From Prostheceraeus crozeri (taxonomy: Eukaryota > Platyhelminthes > Polycladida > Euryleptidae), in assembly GCA_907163375.1 (NCBI GenBank), contig CAJQUW010014309.1, positions 5,001 through 69,000 of the forward strand: 64,000 nucleotides of DNA, in the 5' to 3' direction. The notes beneath the pieces were generated by a model, which did not search any database, had not been told where the DNA came from, and worked only from the letters and a program-made list of their open reading frames with translations. The position numbers and the translations under genes were made by a program. This document shows positions 11,926 to 23,100 of the stretch, piece after piece. Every line of letters begins with the position of its first letter. Positions within the stretch are counted from its first letter, which is position 1.

Positions 11926-13009
11926 TAGTGATGCAAATGGAAAATTTTCCAATTTTTTCAAAATTTTCCGGAAAATTTTCCAGTGGAAAATTTTGAAATT
12001 TATTTTTTTGGTGATTGACATTTTTTCCTTTGTTTTGGAGATCTGCTGTAGTCGCTTGAAAAGACTGCAATATGCAAAGACCGAAAACTTCTCTATCATT
12101 CCTGCATGTTACCTTTTGGAACCAACTGCACCCTTTCCATGTCTATTTCAGATCATCCCAAATGAATTTCAGATATTAGATGGATTTCAGATTTCTCTAA
12201 TTGAATTTCAGATATCTATCAGAAACCCAACTTTGAAAGGATCTTAAATTCAACTGGAGAATCTCGAATTCATCTGGAAATGTCTGAAATTCATTTGGGT
12301 AGATCTCGGATGAAATCGATTTGGAACTATCTGAACCATCTGAGCTAGAAATGGAAGATGTGCATGCAGTTTGTCCTCAACGAAGATCGGACAATATGCC
12401 AGAACTTAGAAACTGTCATAGATATTCTTCTACTCATCTCAGATATCTTTAGTTTCCAAATATCTCATGAGTTTGCAGTCTTCCAATATGGTCGCTCATG
12501 TATAATGCTGCGTGGACTGTGTGCTTATTCTTCACATATTCATCAACATATGGAGAATTTGTATCACTATGATCAATTCACAATAAAGCTTAACTTTCAA
12601 GCTAACAAGCAAACTCCAAAATTATTTTTGCTCCAGATCTTTCACATTGCATGAAATTATACCTCTATTGTAAAGCAAGATTCACGTTATCCCAAACGGT
12701 GTCTGTGTGATAACTAAAAATGCTAACAAAATGGCACAATTGCCACTGGTCGCAAAGGAATGTTCAAAATCCGCGGACGGAACTCGTATTACTACGATCG
12801 CTTTAATCGAAATAATGATGAAATCAATAGTTTTAGACCCAATTTATTGGTACTTAAGCTGCCTCGGCAGTGGAAGCGCTCAAATTATGAGGCCTATCAA
12901 AAAATCCAAACTTTCAAAATTTTCCAATATTTTCCAAAATTCTCCAATTTTTCCATAATTTTCCACGGAAAATTTTGATTCAAAATTTTCCGGAAAATTT
13001 TCATCACTA
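11926..13009. mobile_element. Non-autonomous hAT-type DNA transposon
   Basis: The ends are inverted: TAGTGATGCAAATGG on the left and, reverse-complemented, TAGTGATGAAAATTTTCC on the right. The sequence is flanked by the exact 8-bp duplication GATAAAAG (11918-11925 and 13010-13017), the length diagnostic of hAT insertion. Both subterminal regions are dense in GGAAAATTTTCC. At 1,084 bp it has no transposase frame, so it is a non-autonomous copy. Internal segments also occur elsewhere in the window: 12068-12111 matches 13711-13762, and 12114-12440 matches 60345-60672, so the interior looks like a mosaic. Confidence 0.9.
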
Positions 13010-13017
13010 GATAAAAG

Positions 13018-14070
13018 TGATATTCATGAAAATTATTTGTATAGGATCGTTCGATGTATGCTACTATATAAAACTCTGTTCATTTTCCAAATACGTATGA
13101 AAAATTGTATTTTTGAAGGATATCCATTCCTTCTGCTGTTTACTTTGGGGAGCAGGGCTCAGTTTTTTTAATCTCTATGAATGTTATCGTACAAAGTATA
13201 ATTTTAGTAAGATCAGTCATTTTATTCTAATCATGCAGTTTTATATGTCGTACGGATTTTGAACGATTTTAAGCATGAATAATTCGAGCAGAGCGTTTTA
13301 CTAGCTATCTTTTTGCCGAATTATGATTGTTTTGGTTTTCTATTTGATAAATATAAAACATTTCATACAAGAAGATATTTTTCATGAATTCAAATTTGCA
13401 AATGTTTCGTAATCGCCTATGAAGTAGGATAAAATTTGCTTATTATTTACTAAACATATTATAAAAGCTAGAAATAATTTGCTAAATGTTTTGTAAAAGT
13501 TTGGAAAATTTACAAAATATTTACTTAACATTTCGTAAAAGTTCAGAAAATTTGCCAAATATTTTGTGGAAGTTTGGAAAGTTTGCTAAATATTTAGTAA
13601 AAGTTTAGGAAATGTACTAGGTTTGATAAATATTTCTTAAATGTTTAGGACTTTTATGCCAAGTACGTGGTAAGTATTTGTTAAACTGACAGCGATGATA
13701 TTACTCGGGTATGCAATATGCAAGGACCGAAAACTTCTCTATCATTCCTGCATGTTACCTGTAACCCTGGAGCGAACGCAAGGGGGACTTTATCCCACAA
13801 ATCTCTTCAACTTCCTCAACTCTTTTGAAGTTATAATTGACCTATCTTTCGCTTGCGTGGGAAGACTGATAAACCAAATAACCTGACTTACGGAGAAACC
13901 TCTTTCACGACAATAACTTCAATTCGTCACAAAACTGACGTCATGATTCATCGGTGGATTGTGTGAGTCAACATGACCTCTATCCGCAGGTTATGAATAA
14001 ACGCGCTACAAGCTGTGGTGACAATGAATAGCTGTGCTGTGATTCGGTCCAGACGTGCTCGTTTTGCGAA
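13018..14070. other. AT-rich degenerate repeats, no gene seen
   Basis: 13420-13690 is a loose array of about 40-bp units built on AAATATTT(A/T)GTAAAAGTTTGGAAA. 13711-13762 repeats part of the hAT interior (ATGCAATATGCAAGGACCG onward). The last 150 bases are GC-richer and lead into the exon candidate at 14071. Confidence 0.55.
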
Positions 14071-14094
14071 ATGGCCAAATCTGACGAAGAAGAG
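14071..14094 (+). CDS. Candidate first coding exon (MAKSDEEE)
   Basis: An ATG in decent context (GCGAAATGG) opens eight codons that end exactly at a strong donor, GAG|GTAAGT, in phase 0. A degenerate copy of the exon end and donor (TCTGAAGAAGAAGAG then GTAAGT) lies at about 14342-14356, with similar flanks, so the region was once duplicated. All exons of the host gene that starts by 28683 are also phase 0, and this could be its 5' exon, but no intermediate exon proves it. Confidence 0.35.
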
Positions 14095-15975
14095 GTAAGT
14101 TAAAGTTGAAAGTGCATGCTGACTAGATTTCTATTCATTAACTGATAGACATAATTTGACTCGACTCCCAAAATACAAGCCGTATTGTTGAGTCAGCAAA
14201 GTTAGGATGATGGTTATTGATCGAAATTGTGTGAAGAAGACCTACCAGTCAGATAACGCTGTGATGTTTCCAATTATTTATGTTCTCTGTCTGAAGATTC
14301 AACTACTTCTCGAGTCGCGTACAAATTATGGTGATAACGATCTGAAGAAGAAGAGGTAAGTTTAAGTTGTAAGTGAGACTGCCGGTAGCATTGACGTGAC
14401 TGGTATTATTCTGAAGATATTAAAAGTCTAGATTAAATACCATGTTCAGTAAATGAGTACAATGCTCAATACCTTTGATAGGTGCATGTATTTTACTTAA
14501 TACTTAAATCAAATCAACTTAGCCGCAAATCAAATTTCATGTGAATGGGTTGCTTGCTTAGGGGAATTGAGACAATAAGTTAGACTGCAACGCTTATGCA
14601 ATTTCAGTCGATTAGTAACTCAGGTACGTGAATTGTACAAGTGGATGTCTATAAGATTTTATATATACTATCTATATATATTTTACAGAATAAATTGAAT
14701 AAATAAATAAGATGATGTCTAAATCGAGTAAAGTTTGTTATCAAATCATCTGATGATAATAGAAGGAGGGAGGGTCTTTAGAAAGCGTTGTTGCTGTCTT
14801 CTTATTTTATTAGCATATTTTTGTTTATCAGCAGCCGTGTTTAAATTAAGTTAATGTATATTTTACCGTATGACTATTGAACATTCTCATTTGTTTGTCT
14901 ATATTTGACAATGAATATGTTTGAGTATCTTACTTGACGACTATTTGAGGCCAGGCTCAGACAATTACCTATAAGCCAATCCTTATTTATTATCTTCTGT
15001 CATCCTACTCTACTTTCTTTGTCTCTTTATCCCAAAGTATAGTGCGAATTCTAACAATTTTTCTAAGTAGTAAAAATCAAACGAATTTCTAACCAATTTT
15101 AAAAAATCAGATCTAGGTCGATAATGAATGAACTATTTAAATATATTAGCCTAATCCTGATAATTTTGTGACACCGGATGTAGTGCATTTTCCTTAAGAG
15201 ATAGATATTTATCATTCATTGATAACTTACATGAATATTATACAAAGGAATAATTAACCAAGCAAGAAAATTAGAAACTTCGCAGGCTCGTCAAACTACA
15301 ATTGTGTGTCATACATGGCGAATTCAAGCTCAAATCTGCTTGAGAGTTTGGATACATTGTCTGTACCGTCGGCATATATACGAATAGAGCGCACGAAGAG
15401 TGTAAAACTCTATTTGGGAATTTATGTACCTGTGGGCTACAACATTTCTCATGGATGTATTTTGTTTGTCTAGTAGATGGTCAATAAGATTGTGTTGGTT
15501 TTCGTAATTTTTGCCGCGGATGAATTGTTTGCCCTTATTTACTATTGTAAATACAAGTCATGAAGTTTTTGATTACCGGTCGCTGGAAGACTTTTTCTAC
15601 CCGATCACATTGTCAATTTTTTTGAGAGTTTTGATAAAGTATTTTCAAATAGGCTTTTTCTGCTTTTATCATGGCTTGTTGCCACTTGCCTAAAATTCAC
15701 AAGAAATGTGTGGTCGCCGAGGAGCAAGTTAGAGACATGAAGTTGAGAACTGTCCCAATATTCCTGTAGCTCCTGTGGTTCCTTCGAAATGTAGAAAAAC
15801 CAGGCAAATAAGAATCGATGATTTTTTGTGAAAAAGTGAAACTGGTGCGTTTTTTATCATGACAGATGTGTACTCCACATTTGTTGTTCTAGCCAAATTT
15901 GATTTGTTTTGTTAGAAAATAAGTTTTTAGAAGTTTGTTAGATTCTCACATGGCGTTTCATAGTGAGGAGGATAT
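14095..15975. other. No gene seen
   Basis: Apart from the decayed duplicate of the exon/donor near 14350, this AT-rich stretch shows no convincing exon. If the exon at 14071 is real, this is intron. Confidence 0.45.
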
Positions 15976-16635
15976 GAAGATCCCGTTTCATAGCTGTGGC
16001 ATCAGCTTTTTTAATCATTTATGTTTTAATCACGTTTCGGAGTAATCAGTAAAAGCCAACCAATGAAGTAAACTTTCTAAATGAGAACGAATGTATATAA
16101 ACTATAGTGTATCTAAAGACTTAAATGAAATGAGCAAAGGCGACTTCGATTTTTATTGCAAAAGCTTATTTTTGAAGTCAGAAAGAAGAACAAGGAGTTG
16201 TATCCGTCTAAAACATTGTATGAATTTTCCCGACAGAGACCATTCACATCAAGAAAAATCGATTGGAAGGTCTATTTAGTGGAAACACTTTCAAGAAAGG
16301 TTCCTTTCATTTCTACTAAAGGACAATGACTTAACATTCTACTTAATATTTAGCTCATGAATTCAATGACTTTTATAAATTGTTACTGTAATTTACTAAT
16401 TTGTTACCCTAACTCAGAAATAGATATATCAGTTGTCGATGGACATGTAGAAATCGATTCGTGAATAAGAATTTTCAACGATTAGAGGCGTTATCTCTAT
16501 TAACCATATATTAATAAAAGCTAACCATGATATGATATGATATGATACGAAGATACCGTTTCATAACTGTGGTATCAGTTTTTTTAATCATTTATGTTTT
16601 ACTCACGTTTCGGAGTAATCAGTGAAAGCTAACCT
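15976..16635. repeat. Pair of direct repeats, about 87 bp each
   Basis: 15976-16062 and 16549-16635 share CGTTTCATA(G/A)CTGTGG(C/T)ATCAG through CACGTTTCGGAGTAATCAGT. Identity is roughly 90 percent. The right copy is preceded by an ATATG microsatellite. The DNA between them (about 490 bp) has no recognised element. Confidence 0.8.
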
Positions 16636-17366
16636 TTGTTATTGTATGATACAATTTATTCAAATAATTGAAAGGATTAAAAGAGGCTGTGTGTAGTTGA
16701 TTTTCAGGAGCATTGTAAGATTATCGATGAATTTGACTAGGTGTATGACGTGGCCCGCAGGATTCTAGGTCGATTTTGTTTTGTGCACAAGGTTTTTAAC
16801 GGCATAATTATATAATATGATTTATGAGTCTTAATTTATACTACGTTAGTAGCAGGGACATATCATTAATCATTAAGATAGTGTTCCATAGGCTTATCTA
16901 GGTAACGCTTTACGTTACAGATTAATACCATGATGGAAGTTTTTCGCAGTCTTGTCTTTTTCTTATTCTTTGATGACTTGCTGAATTGATTCGTTTCTCA
17001 GAGAAAACTTAAAAATTGTGCGCTAAGAGTCTAGACGACGTCTCAATACGACGAATTATAATTCATAAAGGGGCTCATACACTTGAGATCAAAATTTAAA
17101 AATTTTACAATGTGAGATTATCTGATCGTTTTCTCGAGATCTTTTATTGGTGTGAACATGGCTAGTAATATTCCTGATTATATTCTACTGAAATTGTACA
17201 TTACTGTCTTTGTTTGTATTTGTAGTGAGCCGTATATTGACCGTAGTTTGTTAAGAACATTTTAGTTTATACTGTTATGGATACTTTTGTCCTCGAACAA
17301 AGATCTCGTTCCGAAGCAAGGAATGAATTTTATTACTTTGTAGACTTATAATATCTGATAAAGTCA
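16636..17366. other. No gene seen
   Basis: AT-rich DNA with short frames only. Confidence 0.5.
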
Positions 17367-17527
17367 CTCATTCGACGCGCATTAAATAAATAAATATTAA
17401 CATAGTTTTAGACGTAATGCATTTCGGCTGTCAGCCTTTCTGAAGGCATAAATTTCATTTAATGTAGAAAATACCTTTCAAACAAAATATATCATGTCAT
17501 CTTTTTATTTATTGCGTGTCGAATGAG
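17367..17527. mobile_element. Small MITE with about 25-bp inverted ends
   Basis: The left end CTCATTCGACGCGCATTAAA and the right end, which reads CTCATTCGACACGCAATAAA on the other strand, form terminal inverted repeats of a 161-bp element. It has no coding capacity. I could not see a convincing target duplication, so its superfamily is not assigned. Confidence 0.75.
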
Positions 17528-19459
17528 TAAATTTATAAGATCCCAAAATATTATGAGTTCAGAAGGATACTTAGGTACTCGTACTGTCCATGAAAGGTAC
17601 AACACACAAGGATACTTTACGTATATCATTATCAAAAGTAAATCGTTATCTGTAAATTCTGTTAACACTAAAAGCACCAATATGTCAAAATTGACACAAA
17701 TGACTTTTCCGTTCCATCTTAAAGTATCAAGACTTTTGAGTATCATTCTAAGATTCGCGGACTTTAGTTTAGTCAGCTTTGCAAAGTGTAACATAAATCG
17801 TGGTCAAATTTTACATTGATACACGTTAACATGGTTCAATTTCATTTCTTCCTAGAAGCACCAACTGTGTCAATTTTGACACAAAAGTTTCTTTGACAAT
17901 TTTTCTGCATGAATGTGCACTTTGAAGCTAGAGGCAGCTTCGCGACGGGGTTTTCTAGAAAACCATGACGTTGACTTAGTAATTACTGCGTCACACATTG
18001 CCGTTCCTTAGTTGATAGTCTTCAACGAATGCCCATTTCCTACGTTTGGACGATTGGGCAAACAGAAGTAATTGTGCTCTGATATGAAAATTGATCGACT
18101 TATTCACTCAAAATTTATAAAAAATCATGTAAGGTTACTAAATCAAAAGTAATTCTGAAAAATGCCTTAAATTTCAACACTATTAGTTGTGATATGTGTA
18201 CATAGAAAAGTTAAGTTACGCAATTTTGTATGACTCAGTTGAATGATTATATTTATCCACTAAGCATAAATAGCATTCCCACACTTTGCAATCAAAATTA
18301 GCATAAACTGTAGTTTGCAAATCTTTTTTGGGGCAATATCAAAATTTGTTTCATAATAGAATACATACTTTCGTGATATCATCATGATAGATAGACTTGA
18401 ATTAAGACTTCAATTAATTGATGTAAATCGTATGTTAGATTTGACATCAAATATACCTATATTAATATCTAGCATACATATACATGTAGTACTGCTCGTC
18501 TATCATGTTGATACGGATGATACGCAAACGATGCAGTACGAGACTCTAAACTATAATATGATAAAGTATCAACCGATCATATATGCAATCATAAAAGTAG
18601 GTGCAAGAAGTCAATGAATATTTAATTCGATTACAGTTCGTGATCATTAGTCTTCTTTAAGATGGTTGAATTCATGAAATATCAAGTTCCAGTGTTCCCT
18701 CTGCTTCGTTTTTCTGCGTATCCTCCGGTTTTCAAGTTAATTATCAACCGGTAGGCCTACTGTGAGCTAACGTCAATATTCCTGATTAAGTGATTTTGAG
18801 TGGTAAAATAGTAATAAAATTTGTACTGTAAAATCACTCCTGATAATAAAATACTCCTGCAAAACTGTAACACTTGCATCAAGGGGACGCACTTATGAGA
18901 CGCAATTAACTTTGGGACAATTGAAACAAACCGACTTGTGTTCCAAAAATGCTCTATCCTAGGCTTTTTGGCCCATTATTTACAACTTTTCAACCCAAAA
19001 GAGCCACTTTCACATTGCTTTAGCCAAAAGTACAAAAGCAAGAAAGTCATTCCACGAATAACAGTCGTCACATTTCCTGTGTTTTATCTATTTTGTTTCG
19101 TTTCATGCACCACATGAAAGTGGATGTTTTATTTCGGCTTGTGCCAATACACTTTTGATACATGCAATACACAACTTTTTTAAACTGAGGAATCGACAAA
19201 ATGGTCTGTTTGAGGTAATGGCAGTTCCCATTTTAAATGTTGCGATTTTAATGCACTAACATTAAGTTTCGAATTTTTCATTTTAATGACACTTTTATAG
19301 ACCACTTTTTTATTTTAATCACGAAAATGACACTCAAAAGCACAAATTTTGCATTAATTCGACACTGTTCCATAATTTATTGATCGATGGAATCACTTTT
19401 AGGTCGATAGAATCACACGTAATATAAATAAAAGTTGAATGCAATATGCATCTGCAATA
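17528..19459. other. No gene seen; two copies of a palindromic motif
   Basis: AGCACCAA followed by a TGTCAA-TTGACA palindrome occurs at about 17669-17706 (just after a TTAA) and 17854-17889. These look like ends of a piggyBac-like MITE, but the pair is in direct orientation, so this is uncertain. The rest is AT-rich without genes. Confidence 0.4.
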
Positions 19460-19464
19460 CATAT

Positions 19465-19748
19465 TGTAGAAAAAGATCTGTTTATGGCAGCAAATGTTGT
19501 GTATTTTGCATCTCAATCACAACGGTGCTGATCTGCGCTAAAAGTCGAGGCTTTTTGATGCTGTACCTCCAGCGCACAAGAGCAAGATATTTGTTGTTAT
19601 ACAATTGAATTCACATACATGTCAATCCCACATAGTCATAGATAAAAATTTGAAATTATTGTCGGTCAACATAGAACTCTTTCAGAATAGAAATATGAAT
19701 GATGGGACAACAGAATAACAGGACTTCAGAAGGGTAGAGATTTCTACA
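19465..19748 (-). repeat. 3' LTR of the BEL/Pao element
   Basis: It runs from TGTAGAAA to TTTCTACA, an 8-bp perfect inverted terminus. It matches 26131-26414 base for base as far as I can read. Confidence 0.95.
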
Positions 19749-19760
19749 TTTCTCCCCACC
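19749..19760 (-). other. Polypurine tract of the BEL/Pao element
   Basis: On the minus strand the sequence GGTGGGGAGAAA abuts the 3' LTR, the expected place for the plus-strand primer of reverse transcription. Confidence 0.75.
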
Positions 19761-20136
19761 AAAAACTACCCTCAAAAATGGAAAAATGTAGAAACAATGT
19801 GGTAGTTTTTCTATTCACATTAACAGCAAAAAAATGGAAAATGCATGTACACCTGCATATAATACGAGCAGAAAAAACGTAGAAAATCCATGGGATGAGA
19901 GTTCGCTAATCCAGGAAAGTGTCGATGAAGTTCATCTGTGATGAACAGAGCAATAACACATAGATGCTTTGAATCAATGAGCATAAAATAGCACGGCATG
20001 AATGCACCTATATTAGCGCACGACATGCAAGTGCAAAAGGCACATGAGAAAAGTCCTAGGATTGTTATGGATCACTTCGAAGGAGAAGGGACGCGGCATC
20101 TGAGCGACTGCAAAAAAAAAAGGAACAACACTACTA

Positions 20137-23100
20137 TCATACAATCTCTTCTTCAAGCAAACACAACTTGCGAATATCACGAACTAGGGAGCCATCAGCC
20201 AGCCTCAGCTTCACACGTCTCACGCAACCCTCACTATCCTCAAAGGCTTCTTCCACCAGACCTTTCTTCCAGCAGCCTCTTGGAGAGTTTTCATCCGAAA
20301 TCAGAACCAGGTCACCTTTGCGTAAGTTCCGCACTCTGCTTAGCCATTTTTGACTGGTCTGTAAACTAGGAAGGTATTCTCGAGTCCAACGAAGCCAGAA
20401 TTGATCGGCAAGTGACTGAGCGTACTTCCATTTCACTCTCAAATCTTTTTTGTTACTTGGAGACTGGATGGGCTGAGAACTGGGGTTCCTTCTCAGGAGC
20501 AAGAGGTGATTAGGAGTAAGGGCTTCCAAGTCATCGGGATCAGATGAAACTCGTGTGATTGGTCGGTCATTAAGGATCTTTTCCACTTCACAAAATAGTG
20601 TGCGCAATGTTTCTTCATTTAATGTGTTTTTCAAAATCAGGACATTCAAAATCTTGCGTATAGAACGAATCATTCGCTCCCAGACTCCCCCTTGATGGCT
20701 TGCCGCTGGTGGATTAAAGGTCCACCGAATCTTTGCGCTTGCCAATTGATTTTGAACATTGTCGTGATTCCATTTCCTCATAGCGTCGACAATATCGCTT
20801 GATGCTCCTTTAAAGTTGGTGCCATTGTCGCTGTATATTTCCATTGGGCAACCTCGCCTGGCCACAAATCGCATAACTGCTTGTAAAAAGCTGTCAGAGG
20901 ACAAATCTCTAACCATCTCTAAATGCACTGCGCGAGTGCGCATACAGGTGAAAATGCATCCATAACGCTTGTACTGAACTTCTGATTTTCTTCTTGTTCC
21001 AGGTCCAAGGTTGACGTAGAATGGTCCAAACATGTCTGTTCCAACCGACACGAAGGGATATTTCTGATAGTCTTCTTTGATATCAACTCGAGCTTTTGGC
21101 AAATACGATGTAATTTGTTCTCCAACTCTACCATGTAGACGCTTACAGGTTTGACATTTCCTCAGGACACCCTTTACCGTGCTGACACCTCGAATGATCC
21201 AATATCGTTCCCTCAATTTCGATAATGTGTAGTGAATTCCTTGATGACAATTCTTAATGTGGCAATCAATAATCAACAATTTAGTTATTGGATGTTCATT
21301 AGGAAGAATAATCGGATGCTTGCTTGAATTGCTTATGTTAGCATTGCGTAGTCTGCCGCCAACACACAATAATTCGTCTATTGCAACAACGTTCAATTGC
21401 TTGAGCTGCTCCAGTCGATCAGACAGCGTTTTCTGTACCATGGACAGGATCTTCTTTTCAGCTTTGTCCAAGAGGTCAACTGTCAAAGGACTGACGTTTC
21501 TGTCGGAATTTGATGCTTTTGATTTTTCATATCTCTTCCACTTTTCCACTGACTCCATTATTCTGGCAACAGTCCGCACTAATGCTGTCCACGAAGAATA
21601 TCGCTCGAATAATCTTTTCCAGAATTCCGCTGTGCTTATCTTGATAGACGAAACACGAACAACATTTTTTGATGACCTCAAAATATTAGGTTGAGAGTTC
21701 CAAGTGTTCTCATGTGTCCAGAGAAAGTTAGGTCCATTCAGCCAATGATCCATTTTGTCGGATTGATCTGGTTTAGTGCCTCGCGACGCAATATCAGCCG
21801 GGTTTTCTTGAGATGATACATATTTCCATTGAAGTACATCAGATCCATCCAAGATTTTTCCAATTCGATTCGAAGTAAATCTGTCCAATTGTTTCTCCTC
21901 AGATCGTAGGTAATGAAGTACAATCATACTGTCCGTCCAGTAGGTAACACTGTCTATGTGAAGACGATCTTCCAATTCAGGGATCATCATTGCGTTGATA
22001 GATACCAATACAGTAGCAGCTGTGAGCTCGAGTCTAGGGACTGTAATTCCTTTCCTCAGGGGCTTCACTCGAGACTTTCCATAAACAAAGCTGCAATGTA
22101 CATCTCCACTTTCGTAGACGAATCTTATATACGTGACAGTTCCATACCCATGCTTCTCTGAAGCGTCAGAAAAGTGGTGTATCTCGCGTCTTCTTATTTT
22201 TGATTCTTCATGTGGATGAAAGCATCGAGGGATTCTGACTTGCATAGTTTTGAGACCATTTAACCATGCATTCCATCGAATCTCAATTTCCTCCGGTAGC
22301 TTTTCATCCCATTCTGCTTTCATCTGACAAAGCTCTTGATGGATTTCCCTTCCGGCTAGAAGTATTGGACTTGCGATTCCCAGTGGATCGTAAATGACAG
22401 AAATTGACGAAAGCACTCCTCTTCTGGTGTGAGGAAAGTGGACATCTCTTCCAGTCATCGTCAATGAATCAGCTTCTATGTCCCAGTGAATTCCTAGGAT
22501 TTTCTCCAGAGGTAGCTTGTCATGGTCCATATTCAAATCCTTGATCGTTGAAGCTCTCTCAGCAGTTTCAAACGAACGAATCACTTCTCGGCTGTTGGAT
22601 ATCCATTTGGTTAGCTTGAATCCCGCTCTTGCAACAATGTCCGTAACTTGTTGACATGTTCTGACTGCTTCCCTTTCACAATCAAACGACTTGACGAGAT
22701 CGTCGACGTAGAAGTCACGCTTTATAGTTTCCACTACTTCTTTCGGAAATTCCTCTTCGTTGTCTGTTGCCGTCCTTCTCAAGGCAAAGCTACAAATACT
22801 TGGCGACGAGGTAGCACCGAAGATGTGTACTTTCATTTCGTAAATTTCAGGTAATTTTGAAGGATCCAAATCAGGCCACCAAAGGAAGCGCAGGTACTTC
22901 CTTTGTTCCGGAGGCACAAAGACTTGATGGAACATTCGCTTGATGTCCGAGGTAACAGCAATTTTGCCAACTCGAAACCGCAGAATGACTCCGACTAATG
23001 TGTTGGTATTGTCGGGACCCTTCATTAACTGATCATTGATTGACGTTCCTTGGTGTTTTGATGCGCAGTCGAAGACAACTCGTGGTACTCCAGGCTTTTT

